Positions 10,181 to 22,448 of a stretch of 64,000 nucleotides of DNA are shown one piece after another. The notes beneath the pieces are model-generated. The model searched no databases. It saw nothing but the letters and a program-made list of their open reading frames with translations, and was not told the DNA's origin. This stretch comes from Rana temporaria (Eukaryota > Chordata > Amphibia > Anura > Ranidae), in the NCBI RefSeq assembly GCF_905171775.1, contig NC_053499.1, positions 81,614,907 to 81,678,906 on the forward strand. The letters are read 5' to 3'. Position 1 is the first letter of the stretch. Every line of letters begins with the position of its first letter. The translations under genes and the position numbers were made by a program.

Positions 10181-10627
10181 TGAATATAATGCAGCTAACT
10201 GAATCAACTGCCTGCCTGTAGTATATTAGGAAGAGAACAGGAATGGTCTGCAGTGAGATCTAGCTGCACACTGTGCACAGGATACAATACTAAATATATT
10301 GCAGCTAACTGAATTAACTGCCTGCCTGTAGTATATTAGGAAGAGAACAAATGGAATGTTCTGCAATGAGATCTAGCTGCACACTGTGCACAGGATACAG
10401 TATAGAATATACTGCTGCTTACTGAATCAACTGCCTGCCTGTAGTATATTAGGAAGAGAACAACAGGAATGCTCTGCAGTGAGATCTAGCTGCACACTGT
10501 GCACAGGATACCGTACTGAATATACTGCTGTTAACTGAATCAACTGCCTGCCTGTAGTATATTAGGAAGAGAACAACAGGAACGCTCTGCAGTGAGATCT
10601 AGCTAAACTGTATACAGTGTATATATA

Positions 10628-10673
<46 letters not shown>

Positions 10674-11140
10674 TGTATATACTAAATATACTGGAGCTAA
10701 CTGAATCAACTGCCTGTTCCATCTAGCTAACTGAATCGCCTGCCTGCTCAATCTATCTAAATTAAATGAAATGACACTCTTTCTGTGACTATCTCTCTCC
10801 GCCGGAACACACTACAGAAGGCCGATGTGCAGGCGGCATTATATAGTGTGGGGCGGGTACTTAATCCCCTGAGCCATGATTGGCCAAAAGCACTCTGCCT
10901 TTGGGCAATTATGTCTCTCTTTGCTGACGGCGCTGTGATTGGCCAAAGCATGTGGGTCATAGTGCATGCTTGGCCAATCATCAGCCAGCAAAACACTACG
11001 ATGACACAGTGCATTATGGGCCATGACGCGTCGCTTGAATTTGGCGTGAATGGCCCATAATGTTTAAATTTCTGCGAACGTGCGAACAGCCGATGTTCAA
11101 GTCGAACTCATGTTCGACTAGAACTCGAAGCTCATCCCTA
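10073..11140 (-). mobile_element. hAT transposon 1, terminal segment with subterminal repeats
   Basis: This continues hAT 1 after PLE-1. It holds an interrupted (TA)n tract (10129-10179), four ~112-bp tandem copies starting near 10205, 10315, 10428 and 10541 (shared core aactgcctgcctgtagtat), a second (TA)n (10633-10672) and a GC-richer end. The end on the minus strand reads TAGGGATGAGCTTCGAG, a hAT terminus familiar from frog genomes. The CAATCA/TTGGCCAA-rich stretch (10865-10985) contains short inverted repeats. Confidence 0.65.
10205..10660. repeat. Tandem ~112-bp subterminal repeats of hAT 1
   Basis: Four consecutive diverged copies, each with the phrases gtatattaggaagagaaca, tctgcagtgagatctagct and gcacactgtgcacagg. 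A comparable ~128-bp tandem array lies at the same end of hAT 2 (55925-56195). Subterminal repeats often serve as transposase binding sites; that role is inferred here. Confidence 0.75.
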
Positions 11141-12419
11141 TTACTGGTAGATGATAATAGTAACCATTAGTGCTGTCTTTAGTGAAATTCCACTGAACTG
11201 CAATTCTTTAGTGATGTTAATAAAATTATAATAAAGAAGGGAGACTAGAACTTTAGAGCCTGGTGCAAGAAAAAAAATGGACCCCCTGACTCAAGCCCCA
11301 CCCCCCACAGTGGCATAATTCCAGGTCCCAGGCATAAATGCACCTGTTATGACCCATGTAGTTCTGACACTGGTGTAGTATTTTTGTTATTTTTTTTTTT
11401 ACATTTTATTTATTTATATATTTTACAATTTTATTTGTTATTATTTCTTCAATTTTTTTAGGAGCCCCGTTGCGTTTCCCCTGTATGACAGAAAAAGAAG
11501 ATTACGCACACGCCCCTTAATCTCCTTCTCTGCAGCCTCAGTAGCACAGAATGAATGGACAGGAATAGCACTGTAAAAACCATCCATACTTAAATACAAC
11601 ATATAATAAATAACACAGATTGAAAAAAATATATAAAATCAAACTACCAAAATGCAAATAGTACACCACTTTCTCAAGCATTACCCCAAATAATAATTTT
11701 CATAATATCAACATTCTATAAAACTACATACAAATCCTAATTATAAACTAGAACAAATCCTCACACCCAGCCCTTCGCAGCAGCCTACCCCTTCCCTGCT
11801 CTCCATTCTAACAGATCCCCCACAGCAGCTGATGGGAGAATGTAGAAGGGAACCTGGTAGCACAGTAGAGGATAAGTGGGGGCCAGGGATTCACATAGGG
11901 GCCCGATCACAGCAGAATGGGAATATGAGGGTCAGCAGGATGGCATGTAGAGGAACTGATCCCCTCCATTTTTCTCCTGCATTCTTCCAGCAGAGGGGGA
12001 TCAGTTCCTCTACATACCCCCATGCTGCCCCTCCTAGTTATACAGTGGGCAGCACAGGAGCATGGGGCAGAGTTGCTTTAGCCCCTGTACATACAGCATG
12101 CCCCTGTGTACTAGTATGCACCACAGGCAGGCCGGGAGACACTTATGACAGAAGAGACCCCTAGGCTCCCTTCTTTTATAAAAACCCTGCCTGTCGGCGG
12201 TTTTTAAGATTTTGACTTTACTGCCACTTTAGAATTGTTAGCTCCTCTCAATAATTTCCTCATGGGTACTTAAATTAAACACCCATTCCTCCTGAAACAT
12301 AGTAGATAGCAATATAGTATTATGAATAGCCATGAGTTAGATATATTAAATGCCAGCTGTCCATATTGGCCACCCTGGTTATGCTGATATTCATCTTTTT
12401 ACAAAAAACACAGATCGCT
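11141..12419. other. Gene-free stretch with one inverted repeat
   Basis: There is no coding signal. The sequence is A/T-rich with a T-run near 11390. Positions 11944-11966 and 11995-12017 form an inverted repeat (atgtagaggaactgatcccc against its complement), a ~75-bp fold-back. Nothing else is recognised. Confidence 0.6.
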
Positions 12420-12715
12420 TTAACCGATTCCTGACCGACTCACGCAGATTTACTGTGGCACAATGGCTCTCCTGGGCAAAATCCCATGTATATATAGGTT
12501 TCCATTTAAGAGCCGCCAGAGGGCACGCCGCCAGAGGCACGCGCGTGCGCTCAATGCACAACGGGGGACCTGATGCGTGACTGGCTGACGGTCATGATCA
12601 CCTCCAGCCAGTCGCGATCGCATGCCTGAGTGCCAGCATGGGGATTTGTGTGTGCAAACACACAAATCCCTGTGCTGTCAGAGGAAAGGAGACATGTCGT
12701 TTGTTCCTAGCATGT
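12420..12715. mobile_element. Hairpin-rich MITE, decayed, TTAA at the left edge
   Basis: It starts at ttaa (12420-12423) followed by ccgattcctgaccgac. Consecutive hairpins are visible: ggctct/agagcc (12465-12514), gactggctg/cagccagtc (12579-12613), and a 13-bp perfect stem gggatttgtgtgt/acacacaaatccc with loop gcaa (12641-12670). The style matches the hairpin chain of the TTAA element at 22449-23750, though the sequences differ. The right end is not clear. Confidence 0.5.
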
Positions 12716-12781
12716 ATACAGTTCATTCAGTGGTGTACATTATATAATACACTTCAGGCGGTGTATTAATATATAAATAAC

Positions 12782-12784
<3 letters not shown>

Positions 12785-12860
<76 letters not shown>
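12785..12860. repeat. (TA)n microsatellite
   Basis: About 38 uninterrupted AT units. Confidence 0.95.
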
Positions 12861-12861
<1 letters not shown>

Positions 12862-12937
12862 AGAATGCTCGTAAAGCAAAGTACTTGCATATCAAAGTGA
12901 GTTTCCACATTGAAGTCAATGGAAACTAAAATAATTA

Positions 12938-14101
12938 GTGCCTAAACCGTGCCGCAAGATGGTTTTGGAACTGGCCCATGGGCACATGCTTGGGGGACAG
13001 TTGGGAGCAGAAAAAACCCGGGAGAGGATCACCCAGAGATTTTATTGGCCTGGGATCACTAAGGAAGTGGAATTGTACTGCTCTTCCTGTCCAGTGTGTC
13101 AGATTACTGCTCCCATGCCACATTTCCGCAGTCCGTTGGTACCCCTGCCCATTATTGAGGTCCCTTTTGAGAGGATCGCCATGGACTTGGTTGGCCCCTT
13201 ACTAAAGTCCACTAGAGGGCACCATCACATCTTGTAATAATCGACTATGCCACCCATTACCCAGAAGCGATTCCTCTCCGAAACACCTCTGCTAAAACAA
13301 TTGCCAAAGAGTTATTTCAGGTTTTCAGCCGTGTGGGTCTTCCTAAGGAAGTCCTAACTGACCAGGGCACCCCGTTTATGTCTAGGGTGACCAAAGATCT
13401 TTGTAAACTCCTGAAAGTGACCCAATTACAAACATCAGTATATCACCCTTAAACAGACGGGTTAGTGGAAAGGTTTAATAAAACCTTAAAACAAATGTTG
13501 AGGAAGGTGGTGGATAAAGATGGAAAGAATTGGGATTATCTGCTCCCTTATGTGATGTTTGCCATAAGAGAGGTTCCCCAATCGTCCACCGGGTTCTCTC
13601 CATTTGAGCTACTGTATGGGAGGCACCCTACTGGACATTGCCAGGGAAACATGGGAGAGTGAGAGTTCCCCTCATCGAAGTGTGATTGGACATGTGGCCC
13701 AAATGCAAGACAGAATTGCCCAAGTGATGCCGATTGTGAAGGAACATTTAGCCCAAGCCCAATTGGCTCAACAAAGGATTTACAATCGTGGGGCCCAGGT
13801 CCGTGCCTTTGCACCTGGTGATAGTGTGTTGGTGCTGGTTCCCACGGTCGAAAGTAAATTCCTAGCCAAATGGCAGGGTCCCTATGAAGTGTTGGAGAAA
13901 ATGGGGGTGGTGAATTATAAAATTAGCCAACCGGGAAGACGAAAACCTGAGCAGCTCTATCACGTGAACTTGCTGAAACCATGGAAAGATAGAGAGTCCT
14001 TGGTCGTTAAGACTACCCGATTTTCTTCTCCATTTAACCTGGCTGTCCCTGAAGTTGGGATAGCGGAGACTCTATCCAGCAACTCAGCAACAGGAGGTTA
14101 A
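12938..14101 (+). pseudogene. Gmr1-like pol: integrase domain (decayed)
   Basis: Three frames together give the integrase: an H2C2 zinc-binding region with a CSSCPVC pair, the catalytic core with MDLVGP (first Asp), LTDQGTPF (second Asp) and LVERFNKTLK (Glu), then a C-terminal domain with GDSVLVLVP and LLKPWKDRE. Frame breaks lie near 13237 and 13640, and a TAA replaces a codon before TDGLVERF at 13450. The 5' side (gag, protease) is missing; the homology starts abruptly near 12945. Integrase lies upstream of RT, the reverse of ordinary Ty3/Gypsy order. That order is known for the Gmr1-like group of vertebrate Gypsy elements. Confidence 0.8.
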
Positions 14102-15480
14102 AGAATTTGTGCTCCGTAATAAGGAGAAGTTTTCAGACCTGCCAGGTTGGGTCTCCGGAGTTGAACATGACATTATCACCACACCAGGGGATAAGGGGAT
14201 AAGGTCAAGTTGAAGCCTTATAGAATTCCAGAAGCCCGGCGAGAGGCAATTTGCCAGTAAGTAAAACAAATGTTTGAGCTGGGGGTAGAATAGTCAAATA
14301 GTGATTGGTCCAGTCCCATTGTCTTAGTGCCCAAACCAGATGGAAGTTGGCGGTTTTGTAATGACCTTCGCCGCCTGAATCAAATCACTAAGTTTGACAC
14401 CTATCCTATGCCCCGTATAGATGAACTGATTGATCACCTAGGCACTGCCCGGTACATGACGACGTTAGACCTGACCAAGGGTTATTGGCAAATTCCTCTC
14501 AGAGTCGGCCAGGGAAAAAACAGCATTTGTAACTCCAGACGGATCTTTCCAATATCGGAGGATGCCTTTTGGGTTACAGAATGCTCCCGCCACATTTCAA
14601 CGCACCATGGATAAGACCCTTCAGCCTCACAGAGCCTATGCTGCTGCATACCTCGATGATGGTGTCATCCACAGTGAGGATTGGGACTCACACTTACCAA
14701 AAGTTCAGGCTGTGTTGGATTCCATCTGGAAAGCTGGGTTTACAGACAATCCAATAAAATGTACCCTTGGGCTAGAAGAGGCAAAGTATCTGGGGTATAC
14801 CATTGGAAGAGGTCTAATCAAGCCCCAAATAAACAAAGTTGAGGCTATTCAGGATTGGCCACGTCCCTCCAACAAGAAACAGGTTTGTGCATTTTTGGGG
14901 ATCGCGGGCTATTATCGCCGCTTTATCCCCCATTTTGCCTCACAGGCTGCTCCCCTGACCAATTTGACCAAAGGGAAGGAGTCTGTCATGACCAAATGGA
15001 CTCCCGAAGCAGAAACCGCTTTTCAGGCTTTAAAACAGGCCTTATGTAGTCAGCCAGTTTTAAATTCGCCTGATTTTCCACGGGACTTCGTGGTTCAGGC
15101 AGATGCATCAAATGTGGGGTTAGGAGCTTTACTGTCCCAGATTATCAATGGGGAAGAACACCCTGTTATGTACCTCAGCCGAAAGTTGAAGGCCCATGAG
15201 GAGAATTATGCCACCATTGAGAAAGAATGTTTGGCGGTGAAATGGGCTTTGGATTCTCTCCGGTACTACCTTGTGGGTAGACAGTTTAAACTGGTGACGT
15301 ATCATGCCCCATTGAAGTGGATGGCACAAAACAAAGAGACCAATAGGAGAATAAATAGGTGGTTCCTGGCCCTCCAGGAATTTAGTTTTGTGGTAACGCA
15401 TCGCCCCGGTGCTAAAATGGGGAATGCAGATGGGTTGTCCCGAGTGCATGCCTGCCTGGCAACCTGTGTCCCAACCCTAG
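14102..15480 (+). pseudogene. Gmr1-like pol: reverse transcriptase and RNase H (decayed)
   Basis: It follows the integrase directly. RT motifs: SSPIVLVPKPDGSWRFC (after stops near 14220-14290), TTLDLTKGYWQIPL, MPFGLQNAPATFQRTMD and YLDDGVIHS (catalytic YxDD). RNase H motifs: FVVQADASNVGLGALLSQ, ATIEKECLAVKWAL, and LVTYHAPLKWM, where Tyr replaces the usual catalytic Asp of the DHxPL motif. Frameshifts lie near 14515 and 14560. The NADGLSR segment near 15425 closes the domain. The element cannot be active. Confidence 0.82.
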
Positions 15481-15489
15481 GGTTGAAAC

Positions 15490-16050
15490 AAGAGGGGGGG
15501 TATGCGACAGGAAGTCAGGTAAATCTGTGGGTGCTGTCACAGATGGGAGATACATTTCTGCCTTGTTTAGACAATGCACAAATTATTATCAGGTGTCGGC
15601 TGCAGGAGCAGCCAGAAAGATTTAAGGGCGTTGGAAAACTTCAGCTGTTCAGAATGAGGCAATTAAGGCCTCTATAAGTAATCCAGAGGATTACTACTGA
15701 TTGCTGCATCCTGAGGCTTTCTGAGTGAAGGAGAGCAGTGAACAGAAATACTTCTGAAGAGGTGAGGTGCTGTTGATTTTTCTGTGTGATAAAAATCAAA
15801 AAGAGACTATTGTTTTCTGCTGTAGAACCAGCAGTGTCTGCCTAGCCCTAGGCTGTGCCAGGCTCTATAGATAGGTTCCTGTGTGGTGAAGGTAGACGCC
15901 CCAAGTGGCCAGGGTTTATTTTATGTTTGATTTTGTTTATGCTGTTTGGATGCTTGCACTTGTTTCCAGCAAGATGGAAGAATAAACCAAAATCTTTGCT
16001 TTCAACCGTCTTCGGCTGTTTCTCTGTATAAATCAGTGTGTAGTGAACCC
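15490..16050 (+). mobile_element. Possible 3' LTR of the Gmr1-like element
   Basis: A G-run resembling a polypurine tract (15494-15500) follows pol directly. The sequence after it ends with an AATAAA signal (15982) and a T-rich downstream part. No second LTR copy exists in the window, so the boundaries are guesses. Confidence 0.35.
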
Positions 16051-16055
16051 ATCCA

Positions 16056-16273
16056 GGCTTGTAAAATCCTATAATCCACTCTATTACAGTAGTATATAAT
16101 GTAGAATGTGTGCGTTTCTGTAATATAAATGCGGGGAGGAGAACTCCGGTGGGTAACAGAAGCGCAAAGGGGCGCTGTAAGAAGGTATTTAGCACAATTA
16201 TATTACAGAAACACACACACATTGTACATTATACACTACTGTAATAGAGTGAATTATAGGATTTTACAAGCAT
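16056..16273. mobile_element. Palindromic MITE
   Basis: Arms 16056-16128 and 16198-16273 are near-perfect inverted repeats (outer end cttgtaaaatcctataat) around a ~65-bp loop. There is no coding content and the superfamily is unclear. Confidence 0.75.
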
Positions 16274-16702
16274 TTTAACTCACTTCACACTGGGGATTCC
16301 TGTCAGGCAGGGAGAGTAAATCAACCTCTCTGTCTAACTGAAATGTACGTACAATGAATATCATTTGCTTTTTCATTGAATCAAGCAAGGCTGGGGAAGC
16401 AAAGTACTTGGAAAAAGCATGGCAGGATAGATATTTGTGTGATATTTGCTGAACAAGGCACCTTTTTTTGTTTTGTTAAAGTCATGGCGGGGATATACAG
16501 CCTTCTAGTAACCAGACACAGATGACAAGCATTGGCAAAAACCCTCATACCTTGGCACTAATAAGTAGCAGAAATACATTTCTTATCTCTTGTAATTTTA
16601 TTTTGCTTACATGAATCCTGCAAATAGACATGGGCAGCAACACCCTCCTGTTTGGTTTGCAGCAGAACTCTCAAGCAGGGGAAAGGTTCTAACCTAAATA
16701 GC
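16274..16702. other. Gene-free; right part is an old repeat continued at 29976
   Basis: No gene. Positions about 16620-16702 (gggcagcaacaccctcctg, gcagcagaactctc) join in sense to 29976-30770 once LINE-1 is removed. This gives a single older repeat, probably a non-autonomous DNA transposon common in frogs (family from recollection). Confidence 0.45.
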
Positions 16703-16719
16703 AAACCCCATTAAATTCT
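16703..16719. repeat. Left TSD of LINE-1
   Basis: aaaccccattaaattct, matched at 29959-29975 with one C/T difference. It defines the LINE-1 insertion. Confidence 0.75.
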
Positions 16720-17134
16720 TTATAATCAAGTATGTTTTATTGGGTTTTGTTTTTTTAAATACATTTACCTTACATGCAAAAGCTCGACTGATGTTCCAAC
16801 TGGAGTATAGCAACAGTTAACATGGAAGACAACTTTTAACAATGGAATAATAGGCAAATTCAATATTAAGACATATAGGTGTGTCTTCTTTTGAGGGTAG
16901 TGATGAAGAGATTCACTCCAGGGAGGGGGGGGAGGTGGGAACAGAGGGAGGTTCCAGCAAATAACTCAGGAGAGTACATTTCAACAGTCAACATAGGTCA
17001 TTAAACTTGTACAGTACAATTGGGGTGGGACAACCAAGTGGACCATTTGTAAAGGAATTTGTCCATGGCTAGGTTTTTCTTGGCTACTATTTTTTCCATT
17101 TCACATTGGTAGTTAAGATCAACTAGTGTCGACT

Positions 17135-20100
17135 TTAGAGTGGGGGTTCGGTAGTTTTCCATTTTCTAGTGATGTTCACTTTTGCCGCCAGTAAGAGATG
17201 TATGATTATGTCTCGGAATTTAGGGGGGAATTTTTCTATGCCCAAATGGAGTAGAGCTAGTGAGGGGGAGGGTTCAACAGGGCTGTGCGTTATGGAGGAG
17301 ATTAGTGAGAAGATTTGTCTCCAAAAGGAGCTAAGGGATCTGCAAAACCAGAGGAGGTGCGCAATTGTGCCCATACTGCCACAGTTCCTCCAACACGTAG
17401 GAGGCAAAGTGGCGTATATTTTGGACAGTCTATAGGGTGTTAGATACCATCTATGTAGGGTTTTTTGATAAGCTTCCCAATGATTGGAGCAGTGAGATGC
17501 CGCATAAGTGTATTTGAAGGCTTTCTGCCACATGGGTGGAGTTGCAATGAGGTTAAGTTCTGTTTTCCATTTTGATAGGGTGTTGATTTGGGTGAAGGGA
17601 CGTTGTTCCACTAGGGCTGAGTATAATGTGGATATGCCATGTTTAGGGTACATGGGTTTAGAGTAAAATCTATGAAGTGTTTCAGGTATGGAGACAGACG
17701 GCGAGAGTTTAGAAGTTTTGAGGAAATGGCTGATTCTTACATGAGTGTATGCTTTAGAGTCTGGGAGATGGTATTCATTTTGGAGATCCTTGAATGTTTT
17801 CAGCGACTTTTGGGATGTAAGGTCTAGTAGAGAATTGATTCCATAAGTATACCAGTGCCGGATTCTGAGATCCGGTATTTGGCCCATAAGTGCTCTAAGA
17901 GGGATGGGAAAGGAATGCGTGGGTTGATTGGGGGGAGTGTCATATGTAACTTTCTTCCAGGCCAGAAGTGATGCTTTCACTGGTAGAGAGGAAGAAGATG
18001 TAGGTATTAGGGAGCCCGCAGTAATGAGAAGAAGAATGGCTGATGGAGTGTGAGTTGTGTGGTTTGGGGATTCTATCCCCGACCAAAGTTTTTGGTAGAG
18101 GGGTGCCACCAGTAGTATAGTTGGTCCAGGATAGAGGCGTAGTAATAGGTTTGGATGTGAGGAAGCCCCACTCCGCCCTGGTTACGGTGTCTTGTTAAGA
18201 TATGGTTAGCACACCTAGGAGGTTTCCTGTTCCATATACATTTTGTGAGTTGCCCTTGTACAGAGGTGAAGAAAGACTGAGGTACTGGTAATACTACTGT
18301 GCAGAATAGATATATGAGTTTGGGCAGGATCATCATTTTGAAGGAAGCTATTCTTGCCAATGTAGAGAGGCCAGAAGCTCTCATTTGTTTGAGCATTTGG
18401 GGAAGTTGTTTTTGGAGCGCTCTATAGTTTAGGTCATAAAGTTGGTGTGGGTGTGGTGATAGCTTAGTTCCTAAGTAAGGAATAGCGTGAGTCGCCCAGG
18501 TTGTTTAGAGAGGTTCAATGGAAGGATTAGGGATTTGTTGGCGTTGAGTTTGTAAAAAGATACCGAGCTGAACTAGTTGAGAATTTCTTGGATCGCCTGC
18601 AATGATTGGTTCGGGTTGGAGACCATAAGGATGATATCGTCCGCGAACAAACTGATTTTGTGATCTGTACCATTAGAGAAAATGCCCGAAATTCGTTGGT
18701 CAGATCTAATTTTGAATGCTAGGGCTTCCATTAGGAGAGCAAATATAATTGGGGAGAGCGGACAGCCTTGGCGCGTGCCATTGGAGATCCCAAAGGGTTT
18801 AGATAGCATACCTTCAGTTAGGACTCTAGCGGATGGGTTGGAGTATAGAGAGAGTATTGCCACCGGAAACCAGCCTATGATACCACATTTTGAGAGCACT
18901 GCTTTCAGGAATTCCCAGTGCACTCTGTCAAATGCCTTTTCTGCATCCAGGGAAAGGAGCAGAGAAGGCACGTTTGACTGGGAGGCCCGTGGTAGGATGG
19001 AGTAAGGTTTCTATTTTGCTTTTAGTTCTTTGGGTTTTGACTTGGCGGGCAAGTAAAGCATTGGCTTTATTCCCTAGTGCATAAAAATTTGCTTTGCTAA
19101 TTTTGAGGTTGGCTTCAAATTTGTAAAGTAGTATGGAGCGAAGTTTTAATCTGTAGGTGAGAATTTTATCGGTATTAGTATGGGACGGAATTTGTTTGTT
19201 GAGTGTTTCTAGTTGGTCAATTTGGGATATTATCTCTTAAATTTGCTGCGTCCTCTGTCTTTTAATTTTACTCTACAATTTAATAAGAACGCCCCGCATG
19301 TACACTTTGTATGTAGACCAAAGAACATCACGGTCAATATCCGGTTGATCATTGAGTTCAAAGAATGAACATTGTTCATCAGCAATTTTTTGGACAGTAC
19401 TCTGATCCACGAGGAGAGAGGTGTTGAGCCTCCAGATTCGAGAAGGGCCTGTTATCTGCTCTCCCACCGTAATGGTGACAAGTGCGTGGTCTGACCACGC
19501 AATTGTTCCAATTGTTGAATCTGTAACCTCTTGAAGTGTCAGTTTATCAGTCAGAAAAAAATCGATGCGAGAGTATGACAATTGAGATGGTGAGAAGTAG
19601 GAAAAGTCTCGTTCTGAGCCGTGGTGGCATCTCCAGATGTCGTAAAGGCCATTTGCTTGAAGAAATGGGTTCAGCGTAGGTTGTCAGTATCGGGAAGATG
19701 ATTTGGTGTCCATGTCCAAATCTCCAATTATATTGAAGTCACCTCCTATTATAACTTTGCCCCTTTTGATACCAGATACTTTTTTGTATAAACGTTTGCA
19801 GAAGCAAATTTGTGTATTCGGTCCATAGATGTTGACTAAAGTGTATGTAATTCGGTTGATGTCACATATCAGTATCAAGTAGCGACCTTGCGGGTCCGCA
19901 AAGGTTTGGTGTAGTTTGAAGTGTAGGGAGTCTCGGATGGCAGTCATGACTCCATTTCTTTTCTTTGGGCTTGAGGCGAGAAATATCTGATTAAAGTTCT
20001 TAAGTTTGAACTGGGGGGTTTTGTCAATGGCGAAGTGCGTTTCCTGCACTAAAACAATATCCGCATTTTGCATCTTGGCTTCTCTGAGAAGAGCAGACCG

Positions 20101-20153
20101 CTTTTGGGGGGTATTCAGGCCCCTTGCATTTATGGAGCAAATTTTGAAAGCCA
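17135..20153 (-). pseudogene. LINE-1 ORF2: AP endonuclease and reverse transcriptase (decayed)
   Basis: Segments in order on the minus strand: the APE endonuclease start (ICSINARGLNTPQKR, VLVQETHF, IIGGDFNII) at 20153-19690; the SRIDFFL and SDH catalytic motifs at 19581-19480; the RT core LSLDAEKAFDRVHW, NGTRQGCPLSPIIFALLMEA and LFADDIIL at 18971-18620; the thumb region at 18396-18080; and the C-terminal part with CWRNCGSMGTIAHLLWFC (zinc-knuckle-like) at about 17400. About 300 residues between endonuclease and the RT core are missing, so an internal deletion near 19000-19270 is inferred. Frames change repeatedly. Confidence 0.8.
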
Positions 20154-20462
20154 TATTGAGGCAGCTAGTACCGTGCAAAAGTGTCTATGGATGTGGGTGG
20201 ATTGGTAGAAAATCTAAATCCTCTGTGAAGCTGGTACTAGGGTGGGTCTGGGGGTGAGTAAAAATTAAGAGCTCCTAAGGAGGGAACTTTGGAACTCAAT
20301 GGGTAGTATCTACTGCTGAGAGTGTATTTGTACGAGGGCAGGCAGACTACCACGATTCAGGTGAGTCTACAATGAATAGTCCAGGCAAGCGGTAACAAAT
20401 GAGCGGTACTGCAGGTACCCAGCATTGCGTAGCTTATGAGAAACAGGGTCTTGGAGACATGT

Positions 20463-20594
20463 TCAGATTTGTTGGTAGGTTCCTCCTGTATCCATTTGAG
20501 ATGTGGCGCAGACATCGGGGTCTGGGGTGTCCCCTGGGATAATGTGCCAATCTTTCAGAAATTGGAGGCCTGAAGAGAGGGTTCTCACGGCATA
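20463..20594 (-). pseudogene. LINE-1 ORF1 C-terminus, separated by PLE-2
   Basis: The minus-strand frame YAVRTLSSGLQFLKDWH... ends at TGA 20465-20463. It continues the ORF1 frame that breaks at 28809 (KTYALRR). The repeated bases at the two edges (ttctcacggcata and ttctcaaggcata) are the PLE-2 TSD. Confidence 0.7.
20582..20594. repeat. Left TSD of PLE-2
   Basis: ttctcacggcata; the right copy at 28796-28808 differs at one base. Confidence 0.75.
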
Positions 20595-20700
20595 CAATAG
20601 GAGAGGTAACTGTCAGCGCAGATGCAAAGTACATGTATGGGTAGGAGTATGGTGATTAGTCCATTGGAAATAGTAGTAACAGGCAGTTCAATGGTTAAAA
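20595..20700. repeat. PLE-2 inverted arm (reverse complement of 20942-21047)
   Basis: 106 bp, close to perfect, including tcagcgcagatgcaaagtac against gtactttgtatctgcgctga. The arm sits outside the left pLTR and directly abuts the TSD, so the 5' end of PLE-2 is inverted on itself. Confidence 0.85.
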
Positions 20701-20701
20701 C

Positions 20702-20876
20702 CACATTCTGCTTTCTTCACTTCTAAAGCAGCCCATGGATCCGGGACGAGGACTACAGGATGTTACAGATGAGCCTTCTTTCCTTACCTTCTTGTAAGTG
20801 TGTTTTGTACAATGTGTCATTAAAAGAACCTCTTTAATACTGCACTTAGGTGGCGCTTCCTTTCTCTACCCCTCTT
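20702..20876 (+). repeat. PLE-2 pLTR, 5' copy
   Basis: A 175-bp direct repeat with 28623-28797 (two or three differences). It includes agcagcccatggatccggga and the tail aggtggcgcttcctttctct. No hammerhead core is visible in this repeat. Confidence 0.85.
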
Positions 20877-21137
20877 TTGTTTACCACAGAGTCAGCTCTC
20901 TGAGGACAGCAGCCACCATTGAACAGCTACATCACCTGCATTTTTAACCATTGAACTGCCTGTTACTACTATTTCCAATGGACTAATCACCATACTCCTA
21001 CCCATACATGTACTTTGTATCTGCGCTGACAGTTACCTCTCCTATTGTATACCTGTTCTAGCTTTAACTGAGCTGCGTTACTGTGCATTTTTATTGATTA
21101 TCAGCTACTGATAAATATTGTATTATCTCCTGCTCTT

Positions 21138-22339
21138 ATGGATCTCCTAACCTCCATTGAAGAGCACAAACATGTTACCTTGGAGGAATTTTTTGCTCTA
21201 TTCCCTAATAGCTTTTTTAAAATTAACTACCCTATGTCGGGTTCCAAGGTCCCTATCCCTAATCTATGTACACACTTTTCCGTAAACTTGAAGACCTTAT
21301 CTCATCCACTAGCCAACAGTGGTGGGATAAGTTCTTTCTTCAATCATATGTGTCACACAAAATTTCCCCAGAAGTCTTAGAATCCTAAAACAGTGCGCCT
21401 TCCTTGACTCAGATCTCCAGAAAGAATGGACGCATATATCTGAGTTCTGCACTGCAAAATGGAACAATATTATCACCCAATAGAGGGATAGGAAATATAT
21501 AGCTCTAAAAGATAGGATTATCACCCTTTGCAAAACCATTTGCTATAGTATTCCACACCTACCGTCCACCTGGCTTAGTATGCTCAAACGGAACACTATC
21601 CGAAATGAGGATAACATTATTGCCAACAAACTTGGCAAATTTAGAAGGGACCTATTTGACTACAACACTAACAGAGTTTTTAATTGGAAACAGACCCATC
21701 CTCCCCACTATGGCAACTATCCTGGCCCCCGCCCACTTATGTCTATTCTGCCATATGAGAATCTTCCCAGACCAAGTCAAACATTCAGACCTATGACCCC
21801 CACGTCCATCTCAGGACACATTCAAGCCGTGGCTGTCGCCCTGGCACACCCCCCAGTCTGCCATGAGATCAAAACCCTTTACTTCCAAAACCAAACGCAC
21901 TAGGAATAGACCTAGGAAAGCCTCCATGGGCCCTACTAAGGTAACATCTGCCTCCATAGGAGACCATTCCATTCAACCTTCCATGTCTTCCCAGGGAACA
22001 GATTCAATAGATACATCCAAATCTATCCCAGTATCCGCTTCCACTTCAAATACAGTCATTCTAGATGGCCTACCCAGTACCCTAGTTGACCAGTTTGAAT
22101 CTACTCAAGTACAGCCATCTTTGGCCTGGATAGATAATCTGCCCCTGACGCAATTGCATAAACCGAAATCTCTCAGAAATATAGTCACTCCAAACAACCC
22201 TTTGATCCCAAGCTTAGACAGTGATTTTTTAGGAGCTACCCCCCCACCGATCCTCACCAAAAGAAATAATGGAGAAGAAGAGGACGGAGGGGGGGCAGAG
22301 GTAGAAGTAGGAAGAATGGGGAAAATGCAAAAACTATAA
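21138..22339 (+). pseudogene. PLE-2 ORF1 (decayed)
   Basis: The ORF1-like protein is spread over three frames: a start at ATG 21138 (MDLLTSIEEHKHVTLEEFF), a middle part LGKFRRDLFDYNTNRVFNW near 21640, and a basic, Ser-rich C-terminal part from 21863 (KPFTSKTKRTRNRPRKAS) ending at TAA 22337-22339. It has the same position and the same basic low-complexity C-terminal style as PLE-1 ORF1. ORF2 follows in the -1 frame. Function unknown; nucleic-acid binding is a guess from charge. Confidence 0.65.
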
Positions 22340-22448
22340 AAATCTATAATCTGTCATGTACGGAACTGACTCCTTATGATATATCTCTCCTTAGTAAGGG
22401 ACTTACCTTTGCTCCCACTATGCAACCTAATCCGTTTACACTATTTAA

